The translations under genes and the position numbers were made by a program. This document shows, one piece after another, positions 1-10,988 of a stretch of DNA of 64,000 bases; the first letter of the stretch is position 1, and every line of letters starts with the position of its first letter. Where the stretch lies: NCBI GenBank assembly GCA_021030905.1, contig JAGFMI010000012.1, forward strand, positions 186,001 to 250,000. Direction: 5' to 3'. The notes beneath the pieces were generated by a model. That model saw only the letters and a program-made list of their open reading frames with translations, had not been told where the DNA came from and did no database searches. This stretch comes from Pyrenula massariospora. Lineage: Eukaryota > Ascomycota > Eurotiomycetes > Pyrenulales > Pyrenulaceae.

Positions 1-892
1 AGGTAGGCCGGTCAGCTTGAAGCTGAGCGTCTGCTTGTGGGGCTTGACGATCGGCGCGTTGTCCTCGTCGAGCACGAGCAGGCCCAGCGGCGGCACGCCG
101 ATGCCGTTGAAGTTGTCTGGTGGGCAGGAGCCGGGGACGACAAAGTTCTGGTTGATGGCGGAGAAGGCGAAGCGGCCGTTGCCACCAGTCAGGAAAGGCA
201 GCGCTGGGGGGATCTTGTTGAGTAAGCTGCGGAAGTAGCCGTCCTGCTCGGCTTCTTGACCGAGGACGGAGCCGACGATTGGGACTACGGCGGCGTCACC
301 GTTTGCCGCGAACAGGCCTTGGGTGCCGCCGAGGGTGCCGAGGACGACGTCGGTGAAGGTGGAGGCGAGTTGGATTGCGGAGTTGAAGTCGGAGACGCCG
401 TATTGGTATCTGGAAGTGAAGGTGTATGTTAGTGTTTTGTTCAACGGGGATTTTGTACGAGATTTTGGTTCCTTACTGGCACGGCTGGATTGCAGGCAAT
501 TTGCAAACTTGGGTGAGGACAGTCTCGGCGTTGAGAGCATGGAGTTCTTCTTGAGCGATAATCGCGGTGATTGTCTTGACTACGAGGTCTTTCTTCTGTT
601 TATCGTGGATGGCATAATCCCCTGGGTGTGGAGCGGTAATGTTGGCCAAAAGTTGCGTGAAGAAGGCAACCTCATGAATCTCGTTGAAGGCTATGACCTG
701 GAATGCAGTGCAGGTGCCATTGGCGAGTTTAGCAGGAGCTGGGCCGTTAGGGAGAGTTCCAAGCGCGTCCTGCTGTATATCGTTTATAGCATCTGGTGAA
801 GGATTGGGGAAGCCGTTGCTTAAGGGGAATGAGGAGGGCGCTGCTGAAGTGAGTGTAGCGAGAAGAGGAAGAAGGCTGAAAAGAGCGAGCAT
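1..892 (-). CDS. Late sexual development protein / ferritin-like secreted protein (partial, 3' end cut by window)
   Basis: The protein begins with a clear signal peptide (MLALFSLLPLLATLTSA) and continues with a ferritin-like segment containing HEVAFFTQLLANIT and EELHALNAE, the helix pattern of the fungal late-sexual-development/Rds1-like family. Exon 1 runs 892-477, a 67-nt intron (GTAAGG...TTCCAG) spans 476-410, and exon 2 runs from 409 off the left edge; the splice joins the frames as ...QPCQ/YQYGVSDFNSAIQLAS. The second exon has VLGTLGGTQGLF, GQEAEQDGYFR and a C-terminal beta-rich part ending inside TLSFKLTGLP. Family members are secreted proteins linked to sexual development or stress; no enzyme activity is established. 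The family call rests on recognised sequence patterns, not on a search. The C-terminus is missing only because the window ends. Confidence 0.8.
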
Positions 893-905
893 CTTCGATG
901 ACTGA

Positions 906-2017
906 CTTGAATAATATTAAGAAACGCTGTTACTAGATATAGGAAATAAGGAAATTCGGTCGTGCTGTATGAAAAACTTGTTTCGCGGAGGGAGTGAAAG
1001 ACTTATATATCTCAAACTGTCGACGCCGCATATTTGCGGGAGTCTGTGTTCCTCGTTCATTAACAGTAGCGGTGAATTAAGACGGGATCAAACCCTCCGG
1101 CTTCGAGTGTGCGCAGCCAATAATTCTTGGGCATTCCAGATTGCTAGATGACCGCTTTGCTCTAATTTCCATGGACGCGTACAGCCACGGACAGACTTTC
1201 CATTTGCAGACCCGGCCGGGTCCAAATAGCCAGACACCGGAAACATCCACCACCCGACACAATGATTCAACTAACAAGCGCTGCGGCTCACGTCAATGAG
1301 AGTGATTTCTTAGCCGACGTGCTTAGCAATGCTTATTAGCCCTAAGAGGTTGCCGAACTAAATGTGGATATGGGGGCTCATATCAAAAGAGATTCGAGAT
1401 TAAACTTGCGGCTAGCAGCGATCCGATTTGCCTAGAATGTTGGTTTTGGGGGCCAGAATCTCCCCAACTGGGCTGTGACCGTGGTCATCACAATAATACG
1501 CTAACCATATATGATGATAAGCTAACTGGATTCTAGAGTTTAACGTAAATTAAGGTTATTATGGGGTATAGTCACGTGCAGAGTCACGTAAAACATGGTG
1601 AGTTGGGGGTCAAGACAGAGGATGTCTGTGCGAAAGCTCACGTAAGCTCACCATGCCTAGGCGAGACTTCTACACCAAACTTATGTCTAATGCAAGGGAC
1701 CCTTAACGCCCTTGATGAGTCTAAACATGCACCATGATTTTTCGCAATTCTTCAATTGTCCCGGTCCCGGTCTTGACAATTTTGATTAAGTGGCAATTAG
1801 CTCAGATTGCTAGCAATTGGAGAATTCCTTGAGGCTGAATTGCTTAGCAATACTCATCAAATTTAGAAAATTGCGAATCCAAATATACACACGACCTCAG
1901 CGAAAGTGGCGACCAGGGTTGCAAGAGACCTCCTTGATACACAAATTTTATGATATAGCTAGGCCGCAAGTGCCCAAAATTCCGACTGGGTTCTCTCAGT
2001 CCACACCAGCCTTAGAA
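906..2017. other. Intergenic, no gene seen
   Basis: Upstream region of the late-sexual-development gene. The open frames here are short, overlap on both strands and show no family pattern. No tRNA, repeat or clear exon was recognised. Confidence 0.6.
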
Positions 2018-2280
2018 TTATCCGCGATCATTCGAGTCTTGGGAAGTCCATAATGAACATGACAAGGCTAAGAGATCTTGGGTGTTTTCAACCCAGCTCT
2101 CAATCTCCTGGACTTCGATCGTCCTTGAAACATCAAAGATAGCAGTGTTCCCTTGTGGCTCAGTTGAGTCAAAGAAACGAGCCGGCTTCAGCATCTCCCC
2201 GTCGGTAATCGGGCTGTTGAATGATTCCGTATCTGATTTTTTCACCCTCGCTCCCAGTACGTCCTTAAAATTTTTGTCGT
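2018..2280 (-). pseudogene. Possible exon or gene relic, unknown
   Basis: An open frame of about 85 codons preceded by a possible acceptor (TTTGTGTAG) reads through an acidic, coding-like stretch (LDLDDDKNFKDVL, then FFDSTEPQGNTAIFDVSRT). No start codon or partner exon was found and the surrounding sequence is frame-broken. It could be a remnant of a lost gene or chance. No family was recognised. Confidence 0.2.
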
Positions 2281-2791
2281 CGTCAAGATCAAGCTACACA
2301 AATTGAGTCAATCACCGGGCACACAAATCATTAGTAGTGGTAGCCAAGAAACCAACGTCAGACGAAGCGTGGCCGATAGAGCGCTAGAGGTCGGCTTGGG
2401 TCTCATGACCCCGACCATGAAAGCCACCACAACGTGTTAAATTTCCCTCTTGCTCTGTATCTCACCCGTAGGAGGTTCAGCTATCCGTATGGGGGTAATT
2501 GACATAAAACTTGAGGCGAAATTCTCGCTCCACGATGATGAGAATTTAGGCGCATGTCCTGGAAAAGCGTGTCGTCGCGTGGTAATGGACTGTCAGCGAG
2601 GATAGACTAGTTATTTCGCCTAATGTTATCGGAAAATATTCCACTTGTGAAACAGCGAGCGGCAAAATGATTCAGAATTCCACAAGACGATTTTTCAAGA
2701 GTACTTTCCAAACTTCGTTACGAGGTCGGGTGGCTTCTAATATTCAGCCATCATCGCAAAATTGTTTCACCGTGATACTACCGTAGTATGC

Positions 2792-3028
2792 ATGGATTCA
2801 GTGGCGCATGAGCTGAAGTGCAGAATGCGCACGCGGTCCCAGGGCTGAATCTCCATCAAGAAAATCGAAGAGCTGGAAATGGTCAAGAAAGAGAGCCTCG
2901 GATACCTGGGACGGGATCGCGATACCGACCTTTCTCCGCACATCCGCCGGGGTACTCAGCCCCCGGACGCCTCAGCTTCCGAGAGCCAAATTCTACGCGG
3001 ACAGCATCAAGCGATCGCAATTTTAAAG
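2792..3028 (+). pseudogene. Conserved-looking 79-codon fragment with one stop
   Basis: From an ATG the frame reads MDSVAHELKCRMRTRSQG, one TGA at 2846-2848, then a strongly coding-like stretch with KKIEELEMVKKESLGYLGRD, HIRRGTQPPD and ASESQILRGQHQAIAILK, ending exactly at a possible donor (AAG/GTGACC). The TGA may be a former CGA, a typical RIP-type change. Nothing downstream continues the protein convincingly. It looks like one exon of a decayed fungal gene. I do not recognise the family. Confidence 0.35.
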
Positions 3029-3445
3029 GTGACCAGTCAAGTCGCATGCTAATTAGAATTGAATCACTACTGTACAGACAAGCCGATACTACATGCTCGG
3101 GCTACAATAAAATGGTCAATTGTTCATGTTGAAATAATTGTATCGCCGGCGCCTTGTAGACTTGCCATGCTCGAAAGGGCTCTACACCGATCCAACGCAA
3201 TACTTCGACAGAATCCTATTCTCAATGGTGACGGAGTGATTCGGCAGCCTGTCGTTGATTACCCGTTTCCATTTTCTACTGCCTCGCACCCGCGTGTGAC
3301 CAAGCAAGTGAGGGACAAATGGAATGTGTCGCCATTGCTCTGGGGAACGAAAGCAAGGGAGAAGTTCACGCATTCAAAGCGGACTTATGTGATGCTTCAT
3401 GATCCAGATCTGAAGGTGCCAAAATTTGGACGTTCTTCAGGATGA

Positions 3446-3834
3446 ATGGTCTGAGAGCTTGCTAGACTCTATTTGATCTGTACTGACCACGTATCTATTA
3501 CCAGATATCTCAGCCTCGTTTGTGCAGCCTCTATTGTCGCAATCTCAACAGTGCGATAGGCTCCTGGGCTAAGAGAAGTTCGGACACTTTGGTGACAAGA
3601 TGGTTCTTGCATCCCTGAGTGAGATGTGATAAGCAATCACAGATCGATGTCAGAGCTCTCAATTACAGCAATTACTCATGCCCTGACGATATCACAGTTG
3701 TCCACATATGTGTCTGAACCGGGCTTCTCATTATTAGCTACCCTGGTCTGGACCTTGGGCTTTGTGGACTTCCAATACGGCTCGTTCCATTTGGGATGAC
3801 CGAGTGTCTGCATTTAGAGTCCGGAGATGTACTT
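3446..3834. other. Intergenic, nothing recognised
   Basis: No open frame with family resemblance. The 128-codon frame just before it (3059-3445, plus strand) also lacks a recognisable domain and was not called as a gene. Confidence 0.5.
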
Positions 3835-4075
3835 TCATAAGTGCTGCTTGAGAACTTCGAAACGGCTGAAGTGCTTGCTGCAATACTCACAGCGACACAT
3901 GTGCTGCGTGAGTCGCGAAAGATGACCTTCCATGATATGTTTCAACAGTTTCTCTCCTTGGTCGTAGACTTTCTGGCATGCACCGCAATAGCACTTGGAC
4001 TGATAATTGCTGTGAACATGGCTAACATGTCTCTTTCGGTAGGTGATGCACACATCGCTTTTGGAAAGTCGGACG
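3835..4075 (-). pseudogene. C2H2 zinc-finger gene fragment
   Basis: After a possible acceptor (AGTTTTAG) the frame encodes at least one complete C2H2 finger, CGACQKVYDQGEKLLKHIME ending in GH (C-x2-C-x12-H-x4-H), followed by a second finger start CEYCSKHFSRFEVLKQH that ends at a stop just before its last histidine. A neighbouring frame after the stop reads LMKVH, which would supply that histidine. This suggests a broken tandem-finger transcription factor. Decayed coding-like sequence on the same strand between about 4450 and 4910 (ETTRK, ETPLPDKTSRAGD) may be its upstream part, but the frames do not connect. Confidence 0.45.
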
Positions 4076-4159
4076 CAATACTAAAACTTCATTACAAGGC
4101 TATCTGGTTGCTAATTGAGTGCATAGGAGGACCTGCTGCTGGAGGCTTCTGAGTTTGTT

Positions 4160-6406
4160 ACGATAAGTCCCTCTCCAACTGACTCTCTGACGAGCGAAAT
4201 TTCCCAAAGAAAATCCCCTTCGTTCAATTCCTAGGCATTTTTCGTGCTGGAAAAGTAGCCTCCATTTGATGCTACTGTCGATGAGATCATATTCAAAGGC
4301 CTTCAGAATGATGAAGGGATTTTCCTACTCGGGCGGTTGATGATGGTGTAGTCACGAAGATGAATAACTCACGTCTTTCATGAATGGTAGCCGCAAGTTA
4401 TGAGAGCCGGCTCGAGAGTGACATGCTATGAGAGCCGCGTTTTGCCGCGTTGTGGCTAAGGAGTTTCTTCCTCCTCCCTGCTGTATTCTGCGGTTTTTGG
4501 GCCCTCTCTAGTTCTGTTTGCTACCGGAGCATCTTTTTCATGGTCATTCGAGGTCGCTACAGTGTCACCAGCTCTACTCGTTTTGTCTGGCAAAGGAGTT
4601 TCTTCGTCTCATCTGCAACATTCCGGTGCAATTCCTTTGCTCTTTCTAGTTGTCTCTGGCAACAGCATAATCTCGGTAGGTCTTATCAGTGGTACCCTCT
4701 TCTTGTCACCTTTTTTCAAAAAACTTTCTTGTCGTTTCCTTATGGTCGGGTGAGCGCACAAGCCATGATTTAGACAGCTCTTTGAGGCCTGAGAAATCAA
4801 ATTTTTGGTACAATGAGTGCATACGGTGTAGAGTGTGAAGTCTTTGCTTCACAAGAAATGTCACTGTCAAGATCCTTTGGTTGGCTCTTGTTCTTGGCAA
4901 AGGCGACAATCGATTTCTCCTCGTATCATATGGCTAATGGAAGTACTAGGCATCGCTGATGTAGCTTAGCTTGACTGAACCGAAAGTTCCTGGCTCATTG
5001 TTTTGGTCGCAATCTCGCGTCTCGACAATAGCAGTAGTGATTCTATGCTGCTTTTCGATAACTCGAGATAGTTGTGTGGTCTGTCACCTTCTGGACAATT
5101 TTTCTCCCGCTTCGGCGTTGGTAGAGAACAAGTGATTCTGCTCTGACCCCAAATTGCACAATCTCTGGATTGGTAGATCCCCCTATTTCTAGCGTTTATG
5201 ACTTGAGATGGAGATCAAGTCTCTGACCGGGTTCCAGCAAACCCCTCATTACCTTGCCAGGATGGGAAAAATAGCTTTAGCGTTGTTCACTTGATTGAAA
5301 ATCTTTTCCTTGGTCAATGCTCTAAGATATAAGTTCCAAGACGTTCGAGGCGAGATTGGTCTCGAATGCCACACGCCCGAACGGTGCCTGCAGTGGTGCG
5401 GCGCTAACCAGTACTACCTTAATATAGTACAGCATGGATACAAGGTAGATGTCCTTGCTGTAATTGGCACGAAACCTGATAGGGTACGTTAAACGGTGGC
5501 GGTAGGGGCAGTATGGGATGTAATTCGAGGTAACTTGGATGACAAAGAATCAAGATATATAAATATACCAATCGAAGAAATTATCCTGCTAATAGATCTG
5601 TTATAGGCACCCCCGCTTCATCTACTTCTCTGCGTCCCTAGCATTCTCTTAAGCGCCCCCTTTTTTACGTAAGATTGATGACGGGGGTGAAAGATTTGAG
5701 ACGAGTTGACAGTGAGTATTAATCGAACTTCACCAGCACAACTCTCCATCTAAAATACCAAAGTGACTCTGTACTACTACCAATAAACATTCCAGCACCC
5801 TCACTACGACAGCTCTGTTCAAAGAAACCATAGTACTATCCTATCAAACATAATGCGGCCCCCACAGGTCCTCGCCTAAATGCCAAAAGTCTGTGAATAG
5901 ACGAGGGCTCTAGGTAGACATCCTCTCTCTGCTGTACAGTTGCAGCCGTCTAGCCCAAGACCCGACTTAACAGCTCTAATAAGTTTACCAGGAGCCGTTA
6001 GGACTTGTTAGGACCTGAAATTAGCCGTACTGAGCGACGATAGATCACTGATCAGCATCATTGATTCTGCCACTCGGTATACTTCGAGCGTCTCGTCTCC
6101 TCCAAGCTTGAATGATTCAAGTACTTTATCGGACAAAGGACAGCTATTGTAGCCTTTTCAAGGCAGCGGCTGCCCATTTCGACCAAAAACGCTCCAAATC
6201 TACCGGGGAAGCAAATCAACCTTGCATAGGCAATATCAAACACTGATGCAAGCAACGTGATGAGGTTCAAAATGTGGAAAGACCGGCCAGCTCTTTTATA
6301 GTCGCATTATTCAGCCTTTCAATGACATAGGCGCATCTCTGAGAAAATCTAGAGATCTTAGGGCCACCAAGCACAGTCAAGCCTAAAGCTTGCCGCCGGC
6401 AACGAA
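4160..6406. other. Gene-poor region with decayed coding sequence
   Basis: Short frames on both strands, several with coding-like composition but broken by stops (notably minus strand 4450-4910). One segment near 5384-5476 resembles a second site near 56574-56666 and is described separately. No intact gene, tRNA or transposon terminus was recognised. Confidence 0.5.
5384..5476 (+). repeat. Degraded dispersed repeat, copy A
   Basis: Aligned by eye without gaps, about 93 nt here match the segment near 56574-56666 at about 56 positions. Both can be read in the same frame with shared residues (QWC....YLNI.QH.YK), so the ancestor was probably protein-coding. No element family was recognised. The identity figure is a hand count. 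Confidence 0.4.
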
Positions 6407-6599
6407 TCAAATTGATATTCGACTTTTCATCAAAGCGATAGATATCTTCTTCCCTTCCCATCTCCCGCCCTGAGTAGTAACAACTGTGACACTGCGTCGC
6501 CTCTTGAATGCTCTCATTGAGAAGGAAAAGACAGGATCGATCAAGCTGAAGAAAATTTTGGTCTTTGAATTGCTCAAATCGAAAGCAGTTCTCACCTAC

Positions 6600-7439
6600 T
6601 CACAAAGCCAGAAGCGTATACTTCGGCATTTCAGACTTCTTTGATCCTCTTCGAAAGAACGTTCCCTCCCCACTTCTTTCAAAATGTGGTTCTCCAGACC
6701 CTCTGCGACGCCCTTGCATAGGAGAAGACTCAGTCGATTTCGGGCTACTGTCCATCTGTTTATCTGACCCAGTCGTCTCACATCGATTCTCTAGCTCGTG
6801 AATCCGTTGTTCGCAGATGCGAAGCTTTTTCCTTAGACTGTCTCTCTCATTGTCCGACTCTTCTAAGAGCTCGGTCAGACGCGTAACCTGGGTCTTTACT
6901 GCCACGAATTCTTCCGACGACACCTTGTTTGCGACGGCTCGACTCCGCTGCGACCTTGCCTCTCGAAGTTCTATCTCAAGCTTCCTCACACGTTCCTCCA
7001 ATTTTTTGAGATCGGTATTTATTTCATTTTTCTTTCTTTGATACTTCTCTAGATTTTCTTTAGTGCTTTCGGAGTCCTCAGTATCACGTTCAGGTAACTT
7101 GATCTCGGATGAATCAATTTCAATGGCTTGGCCCGGTGCAAGCTCACTCGACTCAGCCAAGCGAGACTGTCAAAGCATGAGCAAGCTGTGGGCATGGCAC
7201 TAGAGACAATCTTGAGAAACACTATGACTTACAGTTGTACGTGGTGAATTACCATTCACAGGGAGAGCTTGGCTAGCTTCTTCCCGAGCTTTATTCGCTC
7301 GCTCCTCCTTCTCAGCTTGTAGTTGTCGAGCTTTATCTTGGGAGTTTTGAGCTAAAATGCTCTGGAATCTACACAAAACGCTCTCATTACTCGGCACAGT
7401 AGCTTGTTGGGGTGACATTGGCACCAAGTGGATAGCCAT
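6600..7439 (-). CDS. Coiled-coil protein of unknown function
   Basis: Two exons: 7439-7233 and 7166-6600, joined in phase 0 across a 66-nt intron (GTAAGTC...TTTGACAG), giving 257 residues. The middle is a long charged heptad-rich coiled coil (KYQRKKNEINTDLKKLEERV to ELLEESDNERDSLRKKL), and the C-terminus is Ser/Arg-rich (DSSPKSTESSP, RRGSKKSEMPKY). No enzymatic domain, signal peptide or membrane segment is visible. An alternative 3' end exists: a donor at GGCTTT/GTGAGT and acceptor TTTTCTTCAG would replace the last residue and stop by a tail reaching 6407 (SMRAFKRRRSVTVVTT). I cannot choose between the two ends. No family was recognised. Confidence 0.6.
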
Positions 7440-8296
7440 GACAGAGAAAGCGGAGCCAGCAAAACGCTGAGATGAGATTTGAGGGCATTATATTATATCT
7501 TTGAGAGCCTAAAGATTGCGGGGCATCATCCACCGGGTTCCAGCCACGTAGCTTTGTGCAACTGTGTATGCGACCCAATCTACCTGCTGGAACGTGCAAG
7601 GCGTTCATGCAGGTTCATGCAGCCTCGACGGGCATATCTCGCGACCCAATTGAGGACCCAGATAAGATCGAGAACTATTTCACCAATGATCGCAAAGCTC
7701 TGATATCTCCACGATCAGTCGGAGATCCTTACATGGGATGCTTATGCTAAAGTGTCGGCGGCCGTGCCGAGCAGCGGTTTTGCGGAGGCAGACGTATATT
7801 TTGAAGACAAACGCCTCTGAGAGTGTCTGGACTTAGATTACTGATGATTTAACCACCAGAGTAGCTCGCCGGTAGTAGCACGATATTGAGTCTGGGGCGT
7901 GTAGAATACAAATTTACTAATTACCATGAGAGAGGATACAGTAGCAGCTTCACGGCTTACCCTGCGATCTAACGCTCACGGTAGACGGTACTTACCATGT
8001 GATTTGCGCACAGCGACAAGAGTGATAAATTACCAAGCTACCAACCCAGTCTATTCGCTAGAAAACCTGCGAAAGATGTCACATACCTCCACAACTACTT
8101 ATTCTTTGCCGAGATGCCAACCTGAAACAGCCTTCCGACTGTGGAAAGGTAGACTGTAGTAAATCGCAAAATGTTTCTCTGCTCAGCCAGCTACCATGCG
8201 GCGCAGCGATAATCCAAGCACACCAAAGCCAAAGCTCAAGGAGTCTGAATGGATCTCTTGAACTTCGTGCTGAGAGATGTACGTACCTCTCCCCGA
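7440..8296. other. Intergenic, nothing recognised
   Basis: Only short unsupported frames. Upstream of the coiled-coil gene on the minus strand. Confidence 0.5.
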
Positions 8297-8475
8297 ACCA
8301 TCAAAATGGCCCCCATGCGCTAATCTTCCCCTTCATTCCCTTCACGTCCGTAGCCCTATCTCTTGCCCTAGCGGATAATTTCATACTCCCCCACTGCACC
8401 GACATTTGCTGCTCCATGGACTTGACATCCCGCGGCTGCGGCTGCGCGCAATCGATCTGCGAGGAGGACTGGAAC
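8297..8475 (+). other. Possible cysteine-rich exon without a found start
   Basis: A plus-strand frame without ATG encodes ALSLALADNFILPHC and then a cysteine-dense run CTDICCSMDLTSRGCGCAQS, ICEEDWN, ending exactly at a consensus donor (AAC/GTAAGT at 8476). A branch-like CTAAT at 8548 and an acceptor CTTAG at 8568 would give a 93-nt intron and a next exon encoding SQACATSLLSERNGDFDRCR. This pattern fits a small secreted cysteine-rich protein, but no first exon was identified and the antisense strand is also open. It may be coincidence. Confidence 0.2.
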
Positions 8476-8822
8476 GTAAGTGGCATGCAATGTTTTGGTG
8501 CTTCTGTGTCACGGCGCTGTTGGTGATGGTACACATTCTATAGGAGGCTAATATTCGCGCTGTCTTAGTCTCAGGCTTGTGCAACGTCACTCTTGAGCGA
8601 GAGAAATGGCGATTTTGATCGCTGTAGGAAAGGCTATGGTGGGTGAGGTGGCTGCTTTGAACGTTCTATGCGGATGCTGGGAGAGAAGCGATCTTTGCTA
8701 AGTCTGTAACTGCTAATGCTCATAACGCTAACTGCTTCACGTGATCAGTGCACTGCGAGGCGAAGCCTATCTACTGCTTTTGCTTTCAATTTTCCGCATC
8801 CACAAAGTAAGACAATGTCTAT

Positions 8823-10988
8823 CTACTGTAGCCTAATGACCTCCACCTTCCGTCGATCCTTTCCAGAGATATACGTATCTTCATCCCCTGGTTGCGGCCC
8901 GATCGTGATTTTCTTCGTCTTCAGCACTTTTGGCCACCACTCGGGTACATCGGAGCTGGTGACACCCTCGACGGCCTCTCCGTGCATGATACCATGTATA
9001 TAGGCCGGGGAGACAACCAAGAAACAAGGTCCATGGCGGCGGAGGACCATCGGCGTCAGACACCCAAAGAGGATCCAGATCTCATCGCCTGCGCGAACTG
9101 TTGCGCCGGAATCGGTGATTGCGAGGTTGGACGGAGAGGTTGAGACGACACGGCCGGAAGAGAGAGTTTGGTGGGCGAGTTGGATGAAATGTCCAAAGCG
9201 TTGGGTTTGGTTGAGGGTTTTCGGGATAGCGGCGGAAAGTGCTTCGAGATCAAATGCGATGAGGGTAGAGGGAAGGAGACTTTGAAAGCTTTGCAGTTGT
9301 TTGATTGACGTGATCCATGCTGACTGGGATTGGGCGTAGATATTTGTCGCATAAGGGAGGAGATCGGCGAGGCGCAGCCCAGGGGTGATGTATGCGTAGC
9401 TAAGAAGCACACACACATAGAGTTTAATTTCAGACTTGCTAAAGTATTGGCTGGATAGTTTGCGTGCGGCAAGGGAAAGACCAACGAGTGAAGAGCCAAG
9501 TCTTTCAATTACATTGCTGAAATCTGCATTGGATTTTGTGGTGCTAAGTGACAGTACGGAGGAACCAAATCTCGAGATCGGAAAATCAGATGTAGCTGGC
9601 ATAATCCGTTCTACTGTGCTGTACTGGAAGCCCCTTGCATGCAATATGCCGTCGTGCACGTCATTTTGGAATGGGAAAGAGAACATTGGTAAATCGCCTG
9701 TAGCGCAGAAAGGGGCATGGAAGTAAGTGGCAGTTCCTGGCGCATTCCAATTTGGTGCCCATGACGGCAAGCCCGGGACAGCTGGATCCATATCATCAGA
9801 AAGTCTTGCATGAACCAATATTTGCAGGCTGTTACATCTGAATATCATCATCATGGCAACGTGGATGTAAATTGCTTCAAGGCTTCTAGAGTAGTCCGCA
9901 GGCGAACCATCATCTTCATAGTCGATGGCTAGATTCTGCGAAGCAAAGATACGATCCTTCGGATCAGTCGCTTTTAAATGCTGAGCTTGCCGCAGCATCC
10001 CCAGCAAGTAGATCGGGCTAGTGCTCAGCCAGTGACCCCACTTTCTAGGGACTATTGCCCATTTAGCCTCTGGCTTGCGGAGGGAATGATCCGGCTTAAG
10101 GCTTTGAGGGTCAACCGGTACCTTGTGCTTTAGCATCTTCCGCCAACAAGCTAGCATTCGTGATGGACTTTTACTGATTGAAATCCGCTCGCCAAACAAG
10201 CTCCAGGAATCCGGAGTGTCGAAAGGTCCTCGGCAAATTGCAATCTGGAAAATTTGAAGCTGTAATGCCATTAGACTCTCTCCTGGAATTACCAATTGCC
10301 GACAGTGGAATGCCAATTTCGGCGCGAAGGCTAACTCTTGTTGCACCCAAAGTCTATCCCAATAAGGATCTTGAAGGAGCGGAATAAGGGGCTCCCAGAA
10401 TGAGGGATCATCACCTAGCTCACTTGATACTGTGTGGTACTGCAGACTTAGAAGCTTCAAAACAGCGGGGTTTTGGGGGGAAAGCTCAACATCAAGCCAC
10501 ACCCTAACCACCTTGGCTCTAGAGTAAATTTCTTTCATCAAACCAACTTGGCTGCTGCGTTCGTTGATGTCGCTTTGATTAATGCACACGGCGTCTACCC
10601 AGAGATGTCGCACCTTTTTCTGCAACCGCAAATGCCGTAAAGCTCTCTCGAGGGACACAGTAACCGGGAATATATTATCGTTGTCGAGGTAGATTGGTTT
10701 CGTGGCAGAAGGATCTCCCCACATGTACGAAAGTGCTTCGTAATGTGGTCCCGCTTCGATCGGCACTACAGTCAATCGACATCGCAGCGGAGCGTCAAAT
10801 GAGTCAGGAAGAAGTGAAAGAATCCTGATATCACCGGTCGTCTCCATATGGTATTTAGAAATCGATCCCGTAATAAACGCTGCGTCTTTCGGCGCGTCCT
10901 TTGGAGGAAATGTTCCATCGTTCTTGAGGAGCCGCCTTGTACCTTCTCTCAAAGGTTTGTAATTGTAAGTTCCGCGATAATGCTCCAT
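8823..10988 (-). CDS. HET-domain (heterokaryon incompatibility) protein
   Basis: A single uninterrupted frame of 721 residues. The N-terminal third is a canonical HET domain: HYEALSYMWGDP at about 82-93, HLWVDAVCINQSDINERSSQ at about 128-147 and YSRAKVVRVWLD near 155-166. The C-terminal part has blocks seen in many fungal HET proteins, such as KATDPKDRIFA, PSWAPNW and GDEIWILFGC. HET proteins act in non-self recognition and can trigger programmed cell death when hyphae of incompatible type fuse; the domain is related to TIR folds. The C-terminal region has no recognised sensor repeats. The frame is intact, so the gene may be functional. No partner gene is evident beside it. Confidence 0.93.
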   Translation of the reverse strand: MEHYRGTYNYKPLREGTRRLLKNDGTFPPKDAPKDAAFITGSISKYHMETTGDIRILSLLPDSFDAPLRCRLTVVPIEAGPHYEALSYMWGDPSATKPIYLDNDNIFPVTVSLERALRHLRLQKKVRHLWVDAVCINQSDINERSSQVGLMKEIYSRAKVVRVWLDVELSPQNPAVLKLLSLQYHTVSSELGDDPSFWEPLIPLLQDPYWDRLWVQQELAFAPKLAFHCRQLVIPGESLMALQLQIFQIAICRGPFDTPDSWSLFGERISISKSPSRMLACWRKMLKHKVPVDPQSLKPDHSLRKPEAKWAIVPRKWGHWLSTSPIYLLGMLRQAQHLKATDPKDRIFASQNLAIDYEDDGSPADYSRSLEAIYIHVAMMMIFRCNSLQILVHARLSDDMDPAVPGLPSWAPNWNAPGTATYFHAPFCATGDLPMFSFPFQNDVHDGILHARGFQYSTVERIMPATSDFPISRFGSSVLSLSTTKSNADFSNVIERLGSSLVGLSLAARKLSSQYFSKSEIKLYVCVLLSYAYITPGLRLADLLPYATNIYAQSQSAWITSIKQLQSFQSLLPSTLIAFDLEALSAAIPKTLNQTQRFGHFIQLAHQTLSSGRVVSTSPSNLAITDSGATVRAGDEIWILFGCLTPMVLRRHGPCFLVVSPAYIHGIMHGEAVEGVTSSDVPEWWPKVLKTKKITIGPQPGDEDTYISGKDRRKVEVIRLQ

